Source: Herbidospora mongoliensis
GTDB lineage: Bacteria > Actinomycetota > Actinomycetes > Streptosporangiales > Streptosporangiaceae
Direction: 5' to 3'
Assembly: GCF_001570545.1 (NCBI RefSeq)
Contig: NZ_BBXD01000014.1
Location: 1 to 64,000, forward strand
Length of the DNA: 64,000 nt
A model generated the notes under the pieces. That model saw only the letters and a list, made by a program, of their open reading frames with translations. It was not told the DNA's origin and made no database searches. Position 1 is the stretch's first letter. Each line of letters opens with the position of its first letter. Both the position numbers and the translations under genes were made by a program. Positions 43,330 to 52,304 of this stretch are shown piece by piece.

Positions 43330-43680
43330 CTACGGCCGCTGGTTGTAGCCGGTGTAGTAGTTGCCGACCTGCTCGCGGTAGGTCGGGTCCTTGTATGTGT
43401 CCTCGTCGAACTCGGGTGCGTTCTTGATCTCTTCCTTCGTGCGGGACAGGAAGACCTTGCGCTCCTGCGGGTCGACCTCGGTGATCGTGCTCGCGGGCAT
43501 GACGACCTTCTTGCCGAAGATCCAGAAGCCGGTGTCGACGACGATGTAGGCATCGCCGACGGCGTCACTCTGCTCGTCCACGGATCCGATCTTGCCGTCG
43601 GTCGCTTCGACGTCGAACCCGATCAGGCTGACCCCGGCACCGGAAACGACGCCCTCGTTGTAGCTCCACGGCTCAGACAT
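43330..43680 (-). CDS. PRC-barrel domain protein
   Basis: A 116-residue protein with an N-terminal PRC barrel (about 15-75: GFDVEATDGKIGSVDEQSDAVGDAYIVVDTG, then KKVVMPASTITEVD) and a Tyr/Asp-rich tail (DEDTYKDPTYREQVGNYYTGY). AAGGGG is 9 nt before the ATG at 43680; the open frame upstream of it is not coding-like. Such proteins are often stress-induced. Confidence 0.82.
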   Translation of the reverse strand: MSEPWSYNEGVVSGAGVSLIGFDVEATDGKIGSVDEQSDAVGDAYIVVDTGFWIFGKKVVMPASTITEVDPQERKVFLSRTKEEIKNAPEFDEDTYKDPTYREQVGNYYTGYNQRP

Positions 43681-43819
43681 GGACAACCCCTTTGGTTCTT
43701 GGTGGAACCCTCTAGTGCCCGTGACGGGGGAGGCAAACGTCGTCAGCCGGACAGGGCAGCCGCAAAGCGAGGGCTTCCGGGTGATGCACACCCCTGTCGC
43801 TGCGATGGATGCGGTGGAA

Positions 43820-44130
43820 TCAGCCTCTAGCGTTCCTCAGTAGTTCGCTCAACGTCATGAGGGCGTCGCGTGGTTCGGTGAGCCGGATCGGGTCGTCGTG
43901 GTCGCCGATCTGGTCCCAGGAGACGTACCGGCTGCCGTGGTCGAGCTGTCGCACGTACTTGCCAGCCGAAATACTGGCTGATCGAATATCCCGACGACAG
44001 CTCGGTCTCCAGGGTGGCGCCGAAGGCACCGAAGATGACCAGGGCCAGTACCCCCCAGCAGCACCGCGAGCTGACCCCACGCGGCCGGCAACACCAGACC
44101 CTCGTCGTTCAAGGGCGCTGCCGCGGCCAC
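43820..44130 (-). pseudogene. Metal-transporter-like (Nramp-type) gene remnant
   Basis: Pieces of coding sequence in shifting frames: LPAAWGQLAVLLG, then after a shift VLALVIFGAFGATLETELSSGYSISQYFGWQ, which resembles the LET-x-x-S-x-GY-x-x-xQ-x-FGW region of Nramp-like transporters. An apparently unrelated end follows (LDHGSRYVSWDQIGDHDDPIRL, ending LLRNARG). At least one frameshift and both flanks are missing. Confidence 0.4.
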
Positions 44131-44138
44131 ACGAACGC

Positions 44139-44492
44139 TCAGCCGGCGTAACTCTCGGCGGCGACCGCGTTGATCGCGTTCTCCACGTTTCCGTAGGAGG
44201 GAAGCCGTCCCAGCATCCCCATCACCGTCATCAGATGCTCGACGTGTTCGCTCATGCCCGCGATGGCCATCCGGCCCGGACGGACGGACTTCGACACGAA
44301 CGTGGCGATCAGCAGCCGGATCCCCGCGCTGTCCACGAACGTGACCCGCGACAGGTCCAGGACGAGCCCGGGTGTCTGGCGGGTGCCCGTGCCGACGATG
44401 CGCTCACGCAGCGCGCCCACGGTCATGGTGTCGAGTTCCCCGGACACGGCCACGACGGCCACTGTCCCTCTTCGGTATGACGCGATCTCCAT
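44139..44492 (-). CDS. STAS-domain anti-anti-sigma factor
   Basis: A 117-residue single STAS domain. The phospho-acceptor site is intact: LDLSRVTFVDSAGIRLL (Ser about 59). Proteins of this kind bind anti-sigma kinases (RsbW type) when unphosphorylated and free a stress sigma factor. It lies downstream of topoisomerase IB on the same strand, 110 bp apart. Confidence 0.87.
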   Translation of the reverse strand: MEIASYRRGTVAVVAVSGELDTMTVGALRERIVGTGTRQTPGLVLDLSRVTFVDSAGIRLLIATFVSKSVRPGRMAIAGMSEHVEHLMTVMGMLGRLPSYGNVENAINAVAAESYAG

Positions 44493-44602
44493 GTCGATCC
44501 CCCTGTCCGTGGCCCGGTGCTTCGTGGGTCGGTCGGGTGCATGTCGGTATCGTCAACAATTGTGGCTGCTTCTCTGGCCAGGATCAACGACGCTTTCCGG
44601 CT

Positions 44603-45598
44603 TCATCGCGTGCGTTTGAGCAAGGCTATGACCGCGCGTTCGGCCGCGCCGTGCGTGGCGGGGCCGTCGCCGTCGCCCAGGTCGGTGAGAGCGCGCTCGA
44701 TGGTCTTTCCGCGCTCGTAGGCGGTGATCACCCGGGGGTCGACATAGGAGGCGCGGGCCACGGCCGGGGTGTTGCCGAGGTGCTCGGCGACCTCTTTCAT
44801 GACCCTCGTGATCGCCTTGCGGCGGCCGGTTCGGGTGCGCAGCCGCTGGGAGACGGCCAGGCCGACGGCGGCGTACACGGTGGCGTGCCAGGTCCGGAAG
44901 TCCTTCGCGGTGACCTCGGTGCCGAAGCGGTCGCGCAGGTAGGCGTTGATGTCGTCGCTCTTGACGTCGACCCAGCCGCCGTCCTGCTCGTAGCCGAGCA
45001 GCTCGCCGTCGTCGTGGTGCTTGCGCAGGGCGGTGACGACCTTGCAGACGTCCGGGTCGGTGATCTCGATCTCCCTCGGTACGCCGCCCTTGGCCGGATA
45101 GGAGCAGGTCACCCGGCCTTTGGCGCACGTGACGTGCTCCATGCGCAGAGTGGCCAGGCCGAACGACTCGTAGGCCTCGCCGCCGACGCGGAACAGGCCG
45201 ATGTCCAGCATGCGCGCCGCGGCCGCCAGCACCCGATCCCTGGTCAGGCCCTTCTCACCCAGGTCGGCCTCGACCTTCTTGCGGAACTCGGGCAGGCGTT
45301 CGGCGAGCTTGCCGACCCGGTCGAACTTGGCCCGGTCCTGCTCCTCGCGCCAGACGTCGTGGTAGCGGTACTGGCGGCGGCCCGCGGCGTCGGTGCCCAC
45401 GGCCTGGATGTGGCCGCCGGAATCACGGCAGATCCACACCTCCCGCCAGGCCGGGGGGAGCACCAGCGCCCGGATCCTGCGCAGGGTGCGCCGGTCCTTC
45501 ACCGGGCGGCCGTCGGCATAGGCGTAGGAGAAGGAACGCCCTCTCCGGCGGCGGGTGATGCCGGGTTCGGCGGGGTCACTGGGACGCAGTTCGGTCAT
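44603..45598 (-). CDS. DNA topoisomerase IB
   Basis: A 331-residue poxvirus/eukaryote-like type IB topoisomerase. N-terminal domain with YADGRPVKDRRTLRRIRALVLPPAW and HIQAVGTDAAGRRQYRYH; catalytic domain with DRVLAAAARMLDIGLFRVG, KDFRTWHAT and the active-site Tyr in ARASYVDPRVI. It relaxes supercoils through a 3'-phosphotyrosine. ATG 45598 begins MTELRPSDP; the frame upstream is unlike the family. Confidence 0.92.
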   Translation of the reverse strand: MTELRPSDPAEPGITRRRRGRSFSYAYADGRPVKDRRTLRRIRALVLPPAWREVWICRDSGGHIQAVGTDAAGRRQYRYHDVWREEQDRAKFDRVGKLAERLPEFRKKVEADLGEKGLTRDRVLAAAARMLDIGLFRVGGEAYESFGLATLRMEHVTCAKGRVTCSYPAKGGVPREIEITDPDVCKVVTALRKHHDDGELLGYEQDGGWVDVKSDDINAYLRDRFGTEVTAKDFRTWHATVYAAVGLAVSQRLRTRTGRRKAITRVMKEVAEHLGNTPAVARASYVDPRVITAYERGKTIERALTDLGDGDGPATHGAAERAVIALLKRTR

Positions 45599-45734
45599 GT
45601 CAGCAACGGGACGATTGGCGCTCGGCCGGCGGAGTCTGGTGGGTTTCCTCAGGCATCTCCGCCTTGTTCCCATCGAGTCGATCGCCTAACGAGTGATCAT
45701 GTGGCCGAGGCACCTCGGCCACATGACCCGGCTC

Positions 45735-46208
45735 CTAGTAGACGACGTAGCAGTTGACGCCGTCCGACTCGCGGTAGCACTTGGCCGTCTCAGCGCCGTT
45801 GATCTTGGTGTAGACGTTGGCGTTCACCCAGCGCCACGATCCGTGGTGGCTCAGCCAGTAGCCCTCGTACTGGATGGTGAACGCGTCGGTGTCGGCCCAG
45901 ATGTTCCAGCTGTACGTGTGCCCGTTCATGCTGCGCGTGTCGCAGTTGCCCCCGGGGTTGACCGGGTTCCAGTTGTTGCCCCCGCCCCAGTTCCAGATGT
46001 TGCAGTTCGACCCCCGGCCGACGTTGTTGGCGCTGATGTTCGCGGCGACGACGACGTTCTGGATGCTGTCGTAGCGGATGACGAGGCCGCAGCACTCGAC
46101 CGCGGCGGAGGCGCTCGCCGCGGTCGGGGCCTGGAACCCGACAGCCGACGCGGCCAGCGCGAGGGAGAGGGCGAGGTAGCGGACTAAGCCGCGCTTTCCT
46201 GATCTCAC
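45735..46208 (-). CDS. Secreted Cys-containing protein
   Basis: A 157-residue exported protein: signal peptide about 1-36 (cleavage after ASA), then an Asn/Trp-rich mature part (NCNIWNWGGGNNWNPVNPGGNCD, WNIWADTD) with six cysteines, including a CC pair near the mature N-terminus. Function unknown. GTG 46208 follows AGGACC. Confidence 0.65.
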   Translation of the reverse strand: MRSGKRGLVRYLALSLALAASAVGFQAPTAASASAAVECCGLVIRYDSIQNVVVAANISANNVGRGSNCNIWNWGGGNNWNPVNPGGNCDTRSMNGHTYSWNIWADTDAFTIQYEGYWLSHHGSWRWVNANVYTKINGAETAKCYRESDGVNCYVVY

Positions 46209-46401
46209 GTGTGGTCCTTAATCGAGGTGTGGAGTACGACGATCAGGCCGGGAGCCGACCGGTCGGCTCCCGTCCCCCGTGACGTGAGTCAGAGTGGCAG
46301 GCGCCGCCATCACCGACAACGTCCAGGAACCCTCCTGGGAAGGTGGGACGGAAACCGGCCTCTCACCTGCGCGAACCCGGAGAAGTGGGACGTCCTGCCA
46401 C

Positions 46402-48012
46402 CTAGGGCCGGGACTCGATGAGGATCGGTTCCTCGGTGATCGTGATCGGATCTCCTGGGTGGACGGCCTCGGTGGTGCCGTCCAGCCGGCGTATCGCGCG
46501 GACGTGGGGGCCGGCCGTGGTCTCGGCCGTTCCGGCGATCGTCCAGCGGATCGTCGCCTCGTGGCGGTCGCCGGGCGTGGCGACGGTGATCTCGCACTGC
46601 CAGACGTTCTCCGGCAGGTCGATGGCCGTCCCGTGGCCGCATGACCGGCTGCTCGCATGGACCAGCCATCGCTGCAGTTGCTCCACCGCCAGGGCGGCGC
46701 GGGTGGGGACTCCTCCCACCGCCTGCAGGACGATGGGGATCTTGGTGCCGCCCCAGTTGTAGAAATACATGCGTTCGAGATTGAAATTGCGCGCGTACAA
46801 ACCGGTGAGAAAGAAGCGCACGGCGTAGTTCCGCGCTCTGGTCTCGTCCAGCGATCCCTGCAGCGGAATCGAATACGTGGTGCCGGTATTCCAGACCCGT
46901 GGATGGATGCCGGCCTCGTGGAAGGCCCGGTCGGCGGCGGTGACGAGTTCCAGCATGGTTTCCGGCGGGTCGGACGGGGTGCGTTGGTGGAGCTTGATCC
47001 CCGCGGCGTCGCAGTGGCCGTATCCGCCGAGCGTGGTGAACCGATGAAGCGCCTGACGGCCTTCCGCCGTCCACAACCGTCCCATGCCGGGGCATACCAG
47101 GGTCGCTTCGGGGTCCGCCGCCCGGATGATGCGACTGGCCCGGCGCGTCATCTCCACGAGGCTTTCCATGCTGCCCGCGTAGAAACGCGGGTCGTTGCCC
47201 AGTACCCACAGCTCATAGGCCTGGATGCGCCCTCGGTAGCGTGTCACGACGGCGCGCACGAAGGTGTCCCAGTCGGTCAGGTCGTCCGGCGGCGCCGCTC
47301 GCGAGCCGTCCGGGTAGGGGCCCACCGGGCCGGTGGGGCTGGCCCACGCGGGGGTGCCGCCCGCGACGAACAGCACGGGGAGCCCGGCCTTCTCCGCACC
47401 GTCGACGTGCCGGTCGAGCGCCGACCAGTCGAACGCGCCCCGTTCCGGCTGGATCTCCGACCAGCGGGTGCCGCCGTCCCACAGGCGCACCCCGCCGACC
47501 CGGAACGCCGGCATGGCCCCGGTCGCGGTGTTGAGGGTGACACCGAAGAGTGTGCGCGGCACCGGCGTCTCGGGCAGGGTCCACGAAGGTCCGTTCACCC
47601 ATTGGGGCGTCTGCGGGGGAGATTGTCGTACGGGTGCCGCGCTCGCCGTCAGGACAGACACGCACAGGATCGCCAGTGTCTTGCCGAGGTACCCGGATCG
47701 CCCGGAGACCACAGGGTTCGCCGACGGCTCCGGAGCCTGGTCGGTGGGTAAGGACTCCTCGCGGGCCGGCGGGGTGCTCGCACGTTTCCAGCGCCGGTAC
47801 AGGTCGTCCAGTTCGGCCTTGTCCGCACCGCACGCCTTGGCGATGCGCTCCACCGTTCCGTAGTCGTCCGGCACGATCTCGCCGCGGCAGTAGCGGTGCA
47901 CCGTGGATCGGCTCATGCCGGTGCGGCGTCCCAAGGCCTCGTAACTGCGGCCGCTGCGCCGCTTCAGCTCGGAAAGCAAATCGGCCAGACCCTCCGCCGC
48001 TGCTCCTCCCAC
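46402..48012 (-). CDS. XRE-family membrane protein with inactive GH39-like domain
   Basis: A 536-residue single-pass protein. Residues 8-75 are an XRE HTH (YEALGRRTGMSRSTVHRYCRGE), 107-127 a membrane helix (LGKTLAILCVSVLTASAA), and about 150-440 an extracellular TIM barrel of GH39/cellulase type (GVRLWDGGTRWSEIQPERG, DPEATLVCPG). The C-terminal 100 residues are beta-rich. Both expected catalytic Glu positions are changed: the usual ELWNE is ELWVL (269-271 region) and the usual WNTE is WNTG (Gly377). It is probably a sugar-sensing transmembrane regulator rather than an enzyme. Divergent from the nSTAND1-WD40 gene, 110 bp apart. Confidence 0.75.
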   Translation of the reverse strand: MGGAAAEGLADLLSELKRRSGRSYEALGRRTGMSRSTVHRYCRGEIVPDDYGTVERIAKACGADKAELDDLYRRWKRASTPPAREESLPTDQAPEPSANPVVSGRSGYLGKTLAILCVSVLTASAAPVRQSPPQTPQWVNGPSWTLPETPVPRTLFGVTLNTATGAMPAFRVGGVRLWDGGTRWSEIQPERGAFDWSALDRHVDGAEKAGLPVLFVAGGTPAWASPTGPVGPYPDGSRAAPPDDLTDWDTFVRAVVTRYRGRIQAYELWVLGNDPRFYAGSMESLVEMTRRASRIIRAADPEATLVCPGMGRLWTAEGRQALHRFTTLGGYGHCDAAGIKLHQRTPSDPPETMLELVTAADRAFHEAGIHPRVWNTGTTYSIPLQGSLDETRARNYAVRFFLTGLYARNFNLERMYFYNWGGTKIPIVLQAVGGVPTRAALAVEQLQRWLVHASSRSCGHGTAIDLPENVWQCEITVATPGDRHEATIRWTIAGTAETTAGPHVRAIRRLDGTTEAVHPGDPITITEEPILIESRP

Positions 48013-48121
48013 CGCTCACCTCACTTGATCCGGAATGGTGGGCCTTTCGAATATGCCATCAGATCAGTGCGAAAGGTGATATTTCTGCGACAGCGGAAAC
48101 ACAGGCGTTCAGGTGACCTGG

Positions 48122-51100
48122 ATGGCGGTCGATATCGAGCAGGGGCGCGGCGATCAGCCTCGCGAGATGCGGGCACGGGTCGCGGCGGCCGTCGTCCGGC
48201 AGGCCGGTGGCGGAGCGTTGCGGCTGACGCCGCCCCTGCTGCTCGCCACCCTCTGCGCCAGTGCGCTGACCCCCCTGGCCATGGGCGAGCCGGACGTCGC
48301 CATAGCCCAGGTGATCGCCGGGGTGGGGGTGAACATCCTCAGCCAGGTGATCAACGAATCGATCGCCGCGCTGCGCCTGCGGACGAAGAAGCCCGAACCG
48401 CAGGACGCCGAGCGCGAATTGTCCGAGCGGATCGCCGGGATGCTCGACACGGGCAACGCCCAGGCCAGGCGGTTGCGGATCGAGATCGCCGGGGTGCTCC
48501 GCGAGATCGACGCGGCCGGGCTCACCCTGGAGGCGATGGTCAAGAGCGGGAACCGGGCGCTGCAGGCGCAGATCGCCGGGGCGTTCACCGACCTGAGCGC
48601 CGAGTTCACCGAGTTCGGCTTCCTGCTCAGCGGCATCGAGGACGCCGCCGACCGGATCCAGCGGGAGCTGCAACGCCAGGCGGCGGAACGCCGCTACGAC
48701 CGCGATCTGGCCCGTCAGCAGTCTGACCAGCTCGTCCTCATCCGCGACGAACTGGCCCGGCTGCGGCAGGCGCGCCACCACGACCCCGAGGCGGTGCGGT
48801 GGGTGAGCGGGAGCCCGTACCGAGGGCTGTCGCCGTTCGAGGCCGACCACGAACCGATCTTCTACGGACGCGAGCAGCTCACCGCCCGCCTGGTGGGCAA
48901 GGTGGGCGAGCGGCTCACTGGGCCGGGGCTGGTGATGGTGACCGGCGCGTCGGGCGCGGGCAAGTCCTCGCTCGTGCGGGCCGGGCTGCTGCCCGCGCTG
49001 AGCCGGGGGCGGCTGGCGGCGGCCGGGTCGCGGACGTGGCCGCGCCTGCTGTTCACCCCGACCGGGACTCCGCTGGACGAGTTCGCCGTCCACCTGGCCG
49101 CCGCAGGGAAGCTGAACCCCGTCACCACCGGGAACGCGCTGGCCGAAGAGCCTGGCCGGGCGGATCTGCTCGTGCGGCAGTGCCTCCTGGCCACCCAGGG
49201 CGGCCCCGAACGCCTCGTGATCATCGTGGACCAGTTCGAGGAGATCTTCACCCTCGCCGGCGCCGGGCAGCGGGAGGCGTTCGTCACGGCGCTGTCCTCG
49301 ATCGTCGCGACGCCGACGGGCCTGGTCGTCGTGGTCATGCGCGGTGACTTCACCGAGCGGTGCGCCGACCATCCGGTGCTCGCGGAAGCGCTGATGGACG
49401 GGCAGTTCGTCGTCGGCCGGACCACCAGATCCGAACTGCGGCGCGTCATCACCGGCCCGGCCGCGGCGGCCGGTCTGACCCTGGAGCCGGGCCTGACCGA
49501 GACCATCCTGGACGAGCTCGGCCCTGCCGCCCACGAGGCGGGAGCGCTGCCCCTGCTGTCCCAGGCGATGCTGATGACCTGGGAGAACAGGGACGGCGAC
49601 CAGCTCACCATCCGGGGCTACGGACGCGGCGGCGGAGTCGAGCTCGCCGTCCGGACCAGCGCGGAGGCGGTGTTCGAGGGTCTCACCCCGGAGCGGCAGG
49701 CGCTGGCGCAGCGGCTCTTCCACCGGATGACGCTGGTGTCCCACGACGGTCACCTCGCCCGGCGGCGGCTGAGCCGGGCCGAACTGTACGACCAGGCCGA
49801 CCCCGCCGACGTTGACGCCGTTCTGGACGCGTTCGCGGCCAGACGCCTGATCGTGCTCACCGAGACGGGCGCCGAGATCAGCCATGACTGCCTGCTGCAC
49901 GCCTGGCCCCGGCTGCGCGACCTGCTCCGGGAAGACCAGGCCGTCCACGCCCTGCACGGCCAGCTCACCGACGTCGCCGCCGTCTGGGACGGCCACGGCA
50001 GGGACGCCTCCTTCCTCTACCTGGGCATCCGGCTGGCATCCTTATGCGCGGCCCGTGACGTCTGGGCGGCTCAGCCCGACCGCTTCCCCCCTGTCACCGA
50101 GACGGCCCGGGAATTCCTCGACGCGTGCGAGCGGGCCGCCGCACGGGCCGAGAGATCCGTCGTCCGCCGCAGATGGCTGACCCGTCTCGTCGTCGCGGGG
50201 ATGACCGTGCTGGCGCTCGCCGCCGTGACCGGAGCGGTCGCCGCCGTCAGGTCCGCGGGCGACGCCGAGACCGGGCGGCTGGCGGCCCTGTCCCGGCAGC
50301 TGGCGGCGCAGAGCCTCGCCCTGGCCGTCATCGACCCGGTCACCTCGGCCCGGCTGGCCTACACGGCCTTCAACCGGGCCGACACCGCCGAGGCCCGCCA
50401 CGCGGTGCTCAACGCGCTGGCCTCGCCGCTCCGGGGCATACTCACCGGCCACACCGACGCCGTGAAGACGGTGGCGGTCAGTGCCGACGGCGCGCTCGTG
50501 GCGACGGCGGGGGAGGACGGCACCGCCCGATTGTGGGACGCCGTCACCCACAGGCAGATCGGCGCGCCTCTCACGGGAAACGCGTCAGGAGTGGCCCTCT
50601 CCGACGGCGGCGCCCTGCTGGCCACCACCGGCGTCGACACCGTCGGGCTCTGGGACATCGCGACGCACCGGCAGGTCGGCGCTCTGCGAAGCGAGGACGT
50701 CGATCTCTCCGGCCAGGTCGTGTTCGGCCCCGACGCCGCGACGGTGGTCACCGCTGGAACCGATGGCACCGCCCAGCGGTGGGACGTCGTCACCCGGCAG
50801 CCGATCGGCCGGCCCGTCGGCCGTAGCCGGGCCGATGCGCAGACAGCCTTGAGCCGTGACGGCAGGCTGCTCGCGGTGGCGGGAGCCGGCGGTCCCGCCG
50901 TTCTGTGGGACGTCACCACCGGGAAGCGCGCCGGGGACCCTCTCCTCGGGGACACGGGGAACGTGCGGGCCCTGGCGTTCAGCCCCGACGGCGGCCTGGT
51001 GTGCGCCATCGGCACCGACGGCACGATCGTGCTCTGGGACGTACACACCCAGAAGCAGCTCGGTGACCTGGTCTCCACCTCTCTGGGGGCCCTTTTCGCG

Positions 51101-52300
51101 GTCGCGTTCAGCCCTGACGGCGCCACGTTCGCCGTCACCGGCGGCGACACCGTGGAACTCTGGGACACCGCGACGCGCAGGCGGATCGGCGCGCCCCTGG
51201 TCAGCGGCGTCGGCCCGGTGGAAGCCATGGCCTTCGACCCTGCGGGAACGACGCTGATCACCGCCGGGGGCAAGGGGGCCGTCCGCCTCTGGGACGTCGG
51301 CGTCCACCGGCAGACGGGCGCCCCGCTCCGCGGACACGAAGGTCCCCTCCTCTCGCTGGCCTTCGACGGCGATCGAGGCGTGCTGGCCACGGGCGGAGCC
51401 GACGGGACGGTGAGACTGTGGGACGTCGCCACCCGCGAGCAGATCGACGCTCCGTTCGAGGGCCACACCGGTGCCGTCTACGCGATGGCGTTCAGCCCTG
51501 AAGGCACGCTCCTGTCCACGGCCGGGTCAGCGGGAGAGATCCAGTCGTGGGAGGTCCGCACCCGGCGGCAGACCGGCGCCGTCCTCCGCACCGGATACGT
51601 CGCGTCGTCGGTGCGGTTCAGCCTCGACGGCACACTCGTGGCCACGATCGGGTCAGAAGGCGATGCCCGCGTATGGGATCTCCCCGCCCGCAAGCGGATC
51701 GGCGCCCCTGTCAGCGCTCCGGAGGTCATCGAGACCGCGGCGTTCAGCCCCGACACGACCAGGCTGGTCACCGCCGAATCCGACGGCACGGTACGGCTGT
51801 GGGACGCCGTCACCCGCGAGCAGATCGGCCCGCCTCTCCTCGGCCATGACCGCAGGGTCTCCTGGGTGGAGTTCAGCCCCGACGGGACGAAGCTGGCCAC
51901 CGCCGGGTTCGACGGCACGACCCGTCTCTGGGAGGTCGCCACCGGCAGGCAGCGCGGCACCCCTCTCGCCGGCACCGGGAGGATCGCCTCGGCGCAATTC
52001 AGCCCGGACGGCACGAGACTGGCCACCGCCGGGTTCGACGGCACCGCCCGGCTGTGGGACGTCGCCACCGGCGCGCAGATCGGTGCGCCCCTCGTCGGCC
52101 ACACCGACACCGTCCAGATGGTGGCGTTCAACCGCGAGGGGACGGTGCTGGCGACCGTGGGCAACGACGCCACCGCCCGGCTGTGGGACGTCGCCCAGCC
52201 CTCCGACCCCGCCGCGATCTGCGCCGTCGTCGGCACCTCCCTCAGCGAGGAGGAGTGGGCCCGGTACCTGCCGGGCGAGGACTACCGGCGCCTCTGCTGA
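48122..52300 (+). CDS. nSTAND1 NTPase with WD40 repeats
   Basis: A 1392-residue protein. N-terminal region about 1-220: a hydrophobic stretch (LTPPLLLATLCASALTPLA), then amphipathic helices and coiled coil. The nSTAND1 NTPase begins at SPYRGLSPFEADHEPIFYGRE; Walker A GASGAGKSS (Lys about 281) and Walker B LVIIVDQFEEIF. A single membrane helix lies at about 686-708. The C-terminus (about 770-1357) has 14 WD40 repeats (consensus AFSPDGTRLATAGFDGTARLWDVAT), enough for two seven-blade propellers. STAND NTPases assemble on ligand binding to activate an N-terminal effector. ATG 48122 has AGG 8 nt upstream; GTG 48113 is possible. Confidence 0.88.
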   Translation: MAVDIEQGRGDQPREMRARVAAAVVRQAGGGALRLTPPLLLATLCASALTPLAMGEPDVAIAQVIAGVGVNILSQVINESIAALRLRTKKPEPQDAERELSERIAGMLDTGNAQARRLRIEIAGVLREIDAAGLTLEAMVKSGNRALQAQIAGAFTDLSAEFTEFGFLLSGIEDAADRIQRELQRQAAERRYDRDLARQQSDQLVLIRDELARLRQARHHDPEAVRWVSGSPYRGLSPFEADHEPIFYGREQLTARLVGKVGERLTGPGLVMVTGASGAGKSSLVRAGLLPALSRGRLAAAGSRTWPRLLFTPTGTPLDEFAVHLAAAGKLNPVTTGNALAEEPGRADLLVRQCLLATQGGPERLVIIVDQFEEIFTLAGAGQREAFVTALSSIVATPTGLVVVVMRGDFTERCADHPVLAEALMDGQFVVGRTTRSELRRVITGPAAAAGLTLEPGLTETILDELGPAAHEAGALPLLSQAMLMTWENRDGDQLTIRGYGRGGGVELAVRTSAEAVFEGLTPERQALAQRLFHRMTLVSHDGHLARRRLSRAELYDQADPADVDAVLDAFAARRLIVLTETGAEISHDCLLHAWPRLRDLLREDQAVHALHGQLTDVAAVWDGHGRDASFLYLGIRLASLCAARDVWAAQPDRFPPVTETAREFLDACERAAARAERSVVRRRWLTRLVVAGMTVLALAAVTGAVAAVRSAGDAETGRLAALSRQLAAQSLALAVIDPVTSARLAYTAFNRADTAEARHAVLNALASPLRGILTGHTDAVKTVAVSADGALVATAGEDGTARLWDAVTHRQIGAPLTGNASGVALSDGGALLATTGVDTVGLWDIATHRQVGALRSEDVDLSGQVVFGPDAATVVTAGTDGTAQRWDVVTRQPIGRPVGRSRADAQTALSRDGRLLAVAGAGGPAVLWDVTTGKRAGDPLLGDTGNVRALAFSPDGGLVCAIGTDGTIVLWDVHTQKQLGDLVSTSLGALFAVAFSPDGATFAVTGGDTVELWDTATRRRIGAPLVSGVGPVEAMAFDPAGTTLITAGGKGAVRLWDVGVHRQTGAPLRGHEGPLLSLAFDGDRGVLATGGADGTVRLWDVATREQIDAPFEGHTGAVYAMAFSPEGTLLSTAGSAGEIQSWEVRTRRQTGAVLRTGYVASSVRFSLDGTLVATIGSEGDARVWDLPARKRIGAPVSAPEVIETAAFSPDTTRLVTAESDGTVRLWDAVTREQIGPPLLGHDRRVSWVEFSPDGTKLATAGFDGTTRLWEVATGRQRGTPLAGTGRIASAQFSPDGTRLATAGFDGTARLWDVATGAQIGAPLVGHTDTVQMVAFNREGTVLATVGNDATARLWDVAQPSDPAAICAVVGTSLSEEEWARYLPGEDYRRLC

Positions 52301-52304
52301 CCGC

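Noticed and set aside
43855-44130. Intact 91-residue gene at the transporter remnant
   Set aside because: The recognisable transporter segment lies in a different frame; the ATG-initiated frame is a mixture of frames.
48059-49996. 645-codon open frame antisense to the nSTAND1-WD40 gene
   Set aside because: Shadow of the NTPase region; the plus strand has Walker motifs and correct codon bias.
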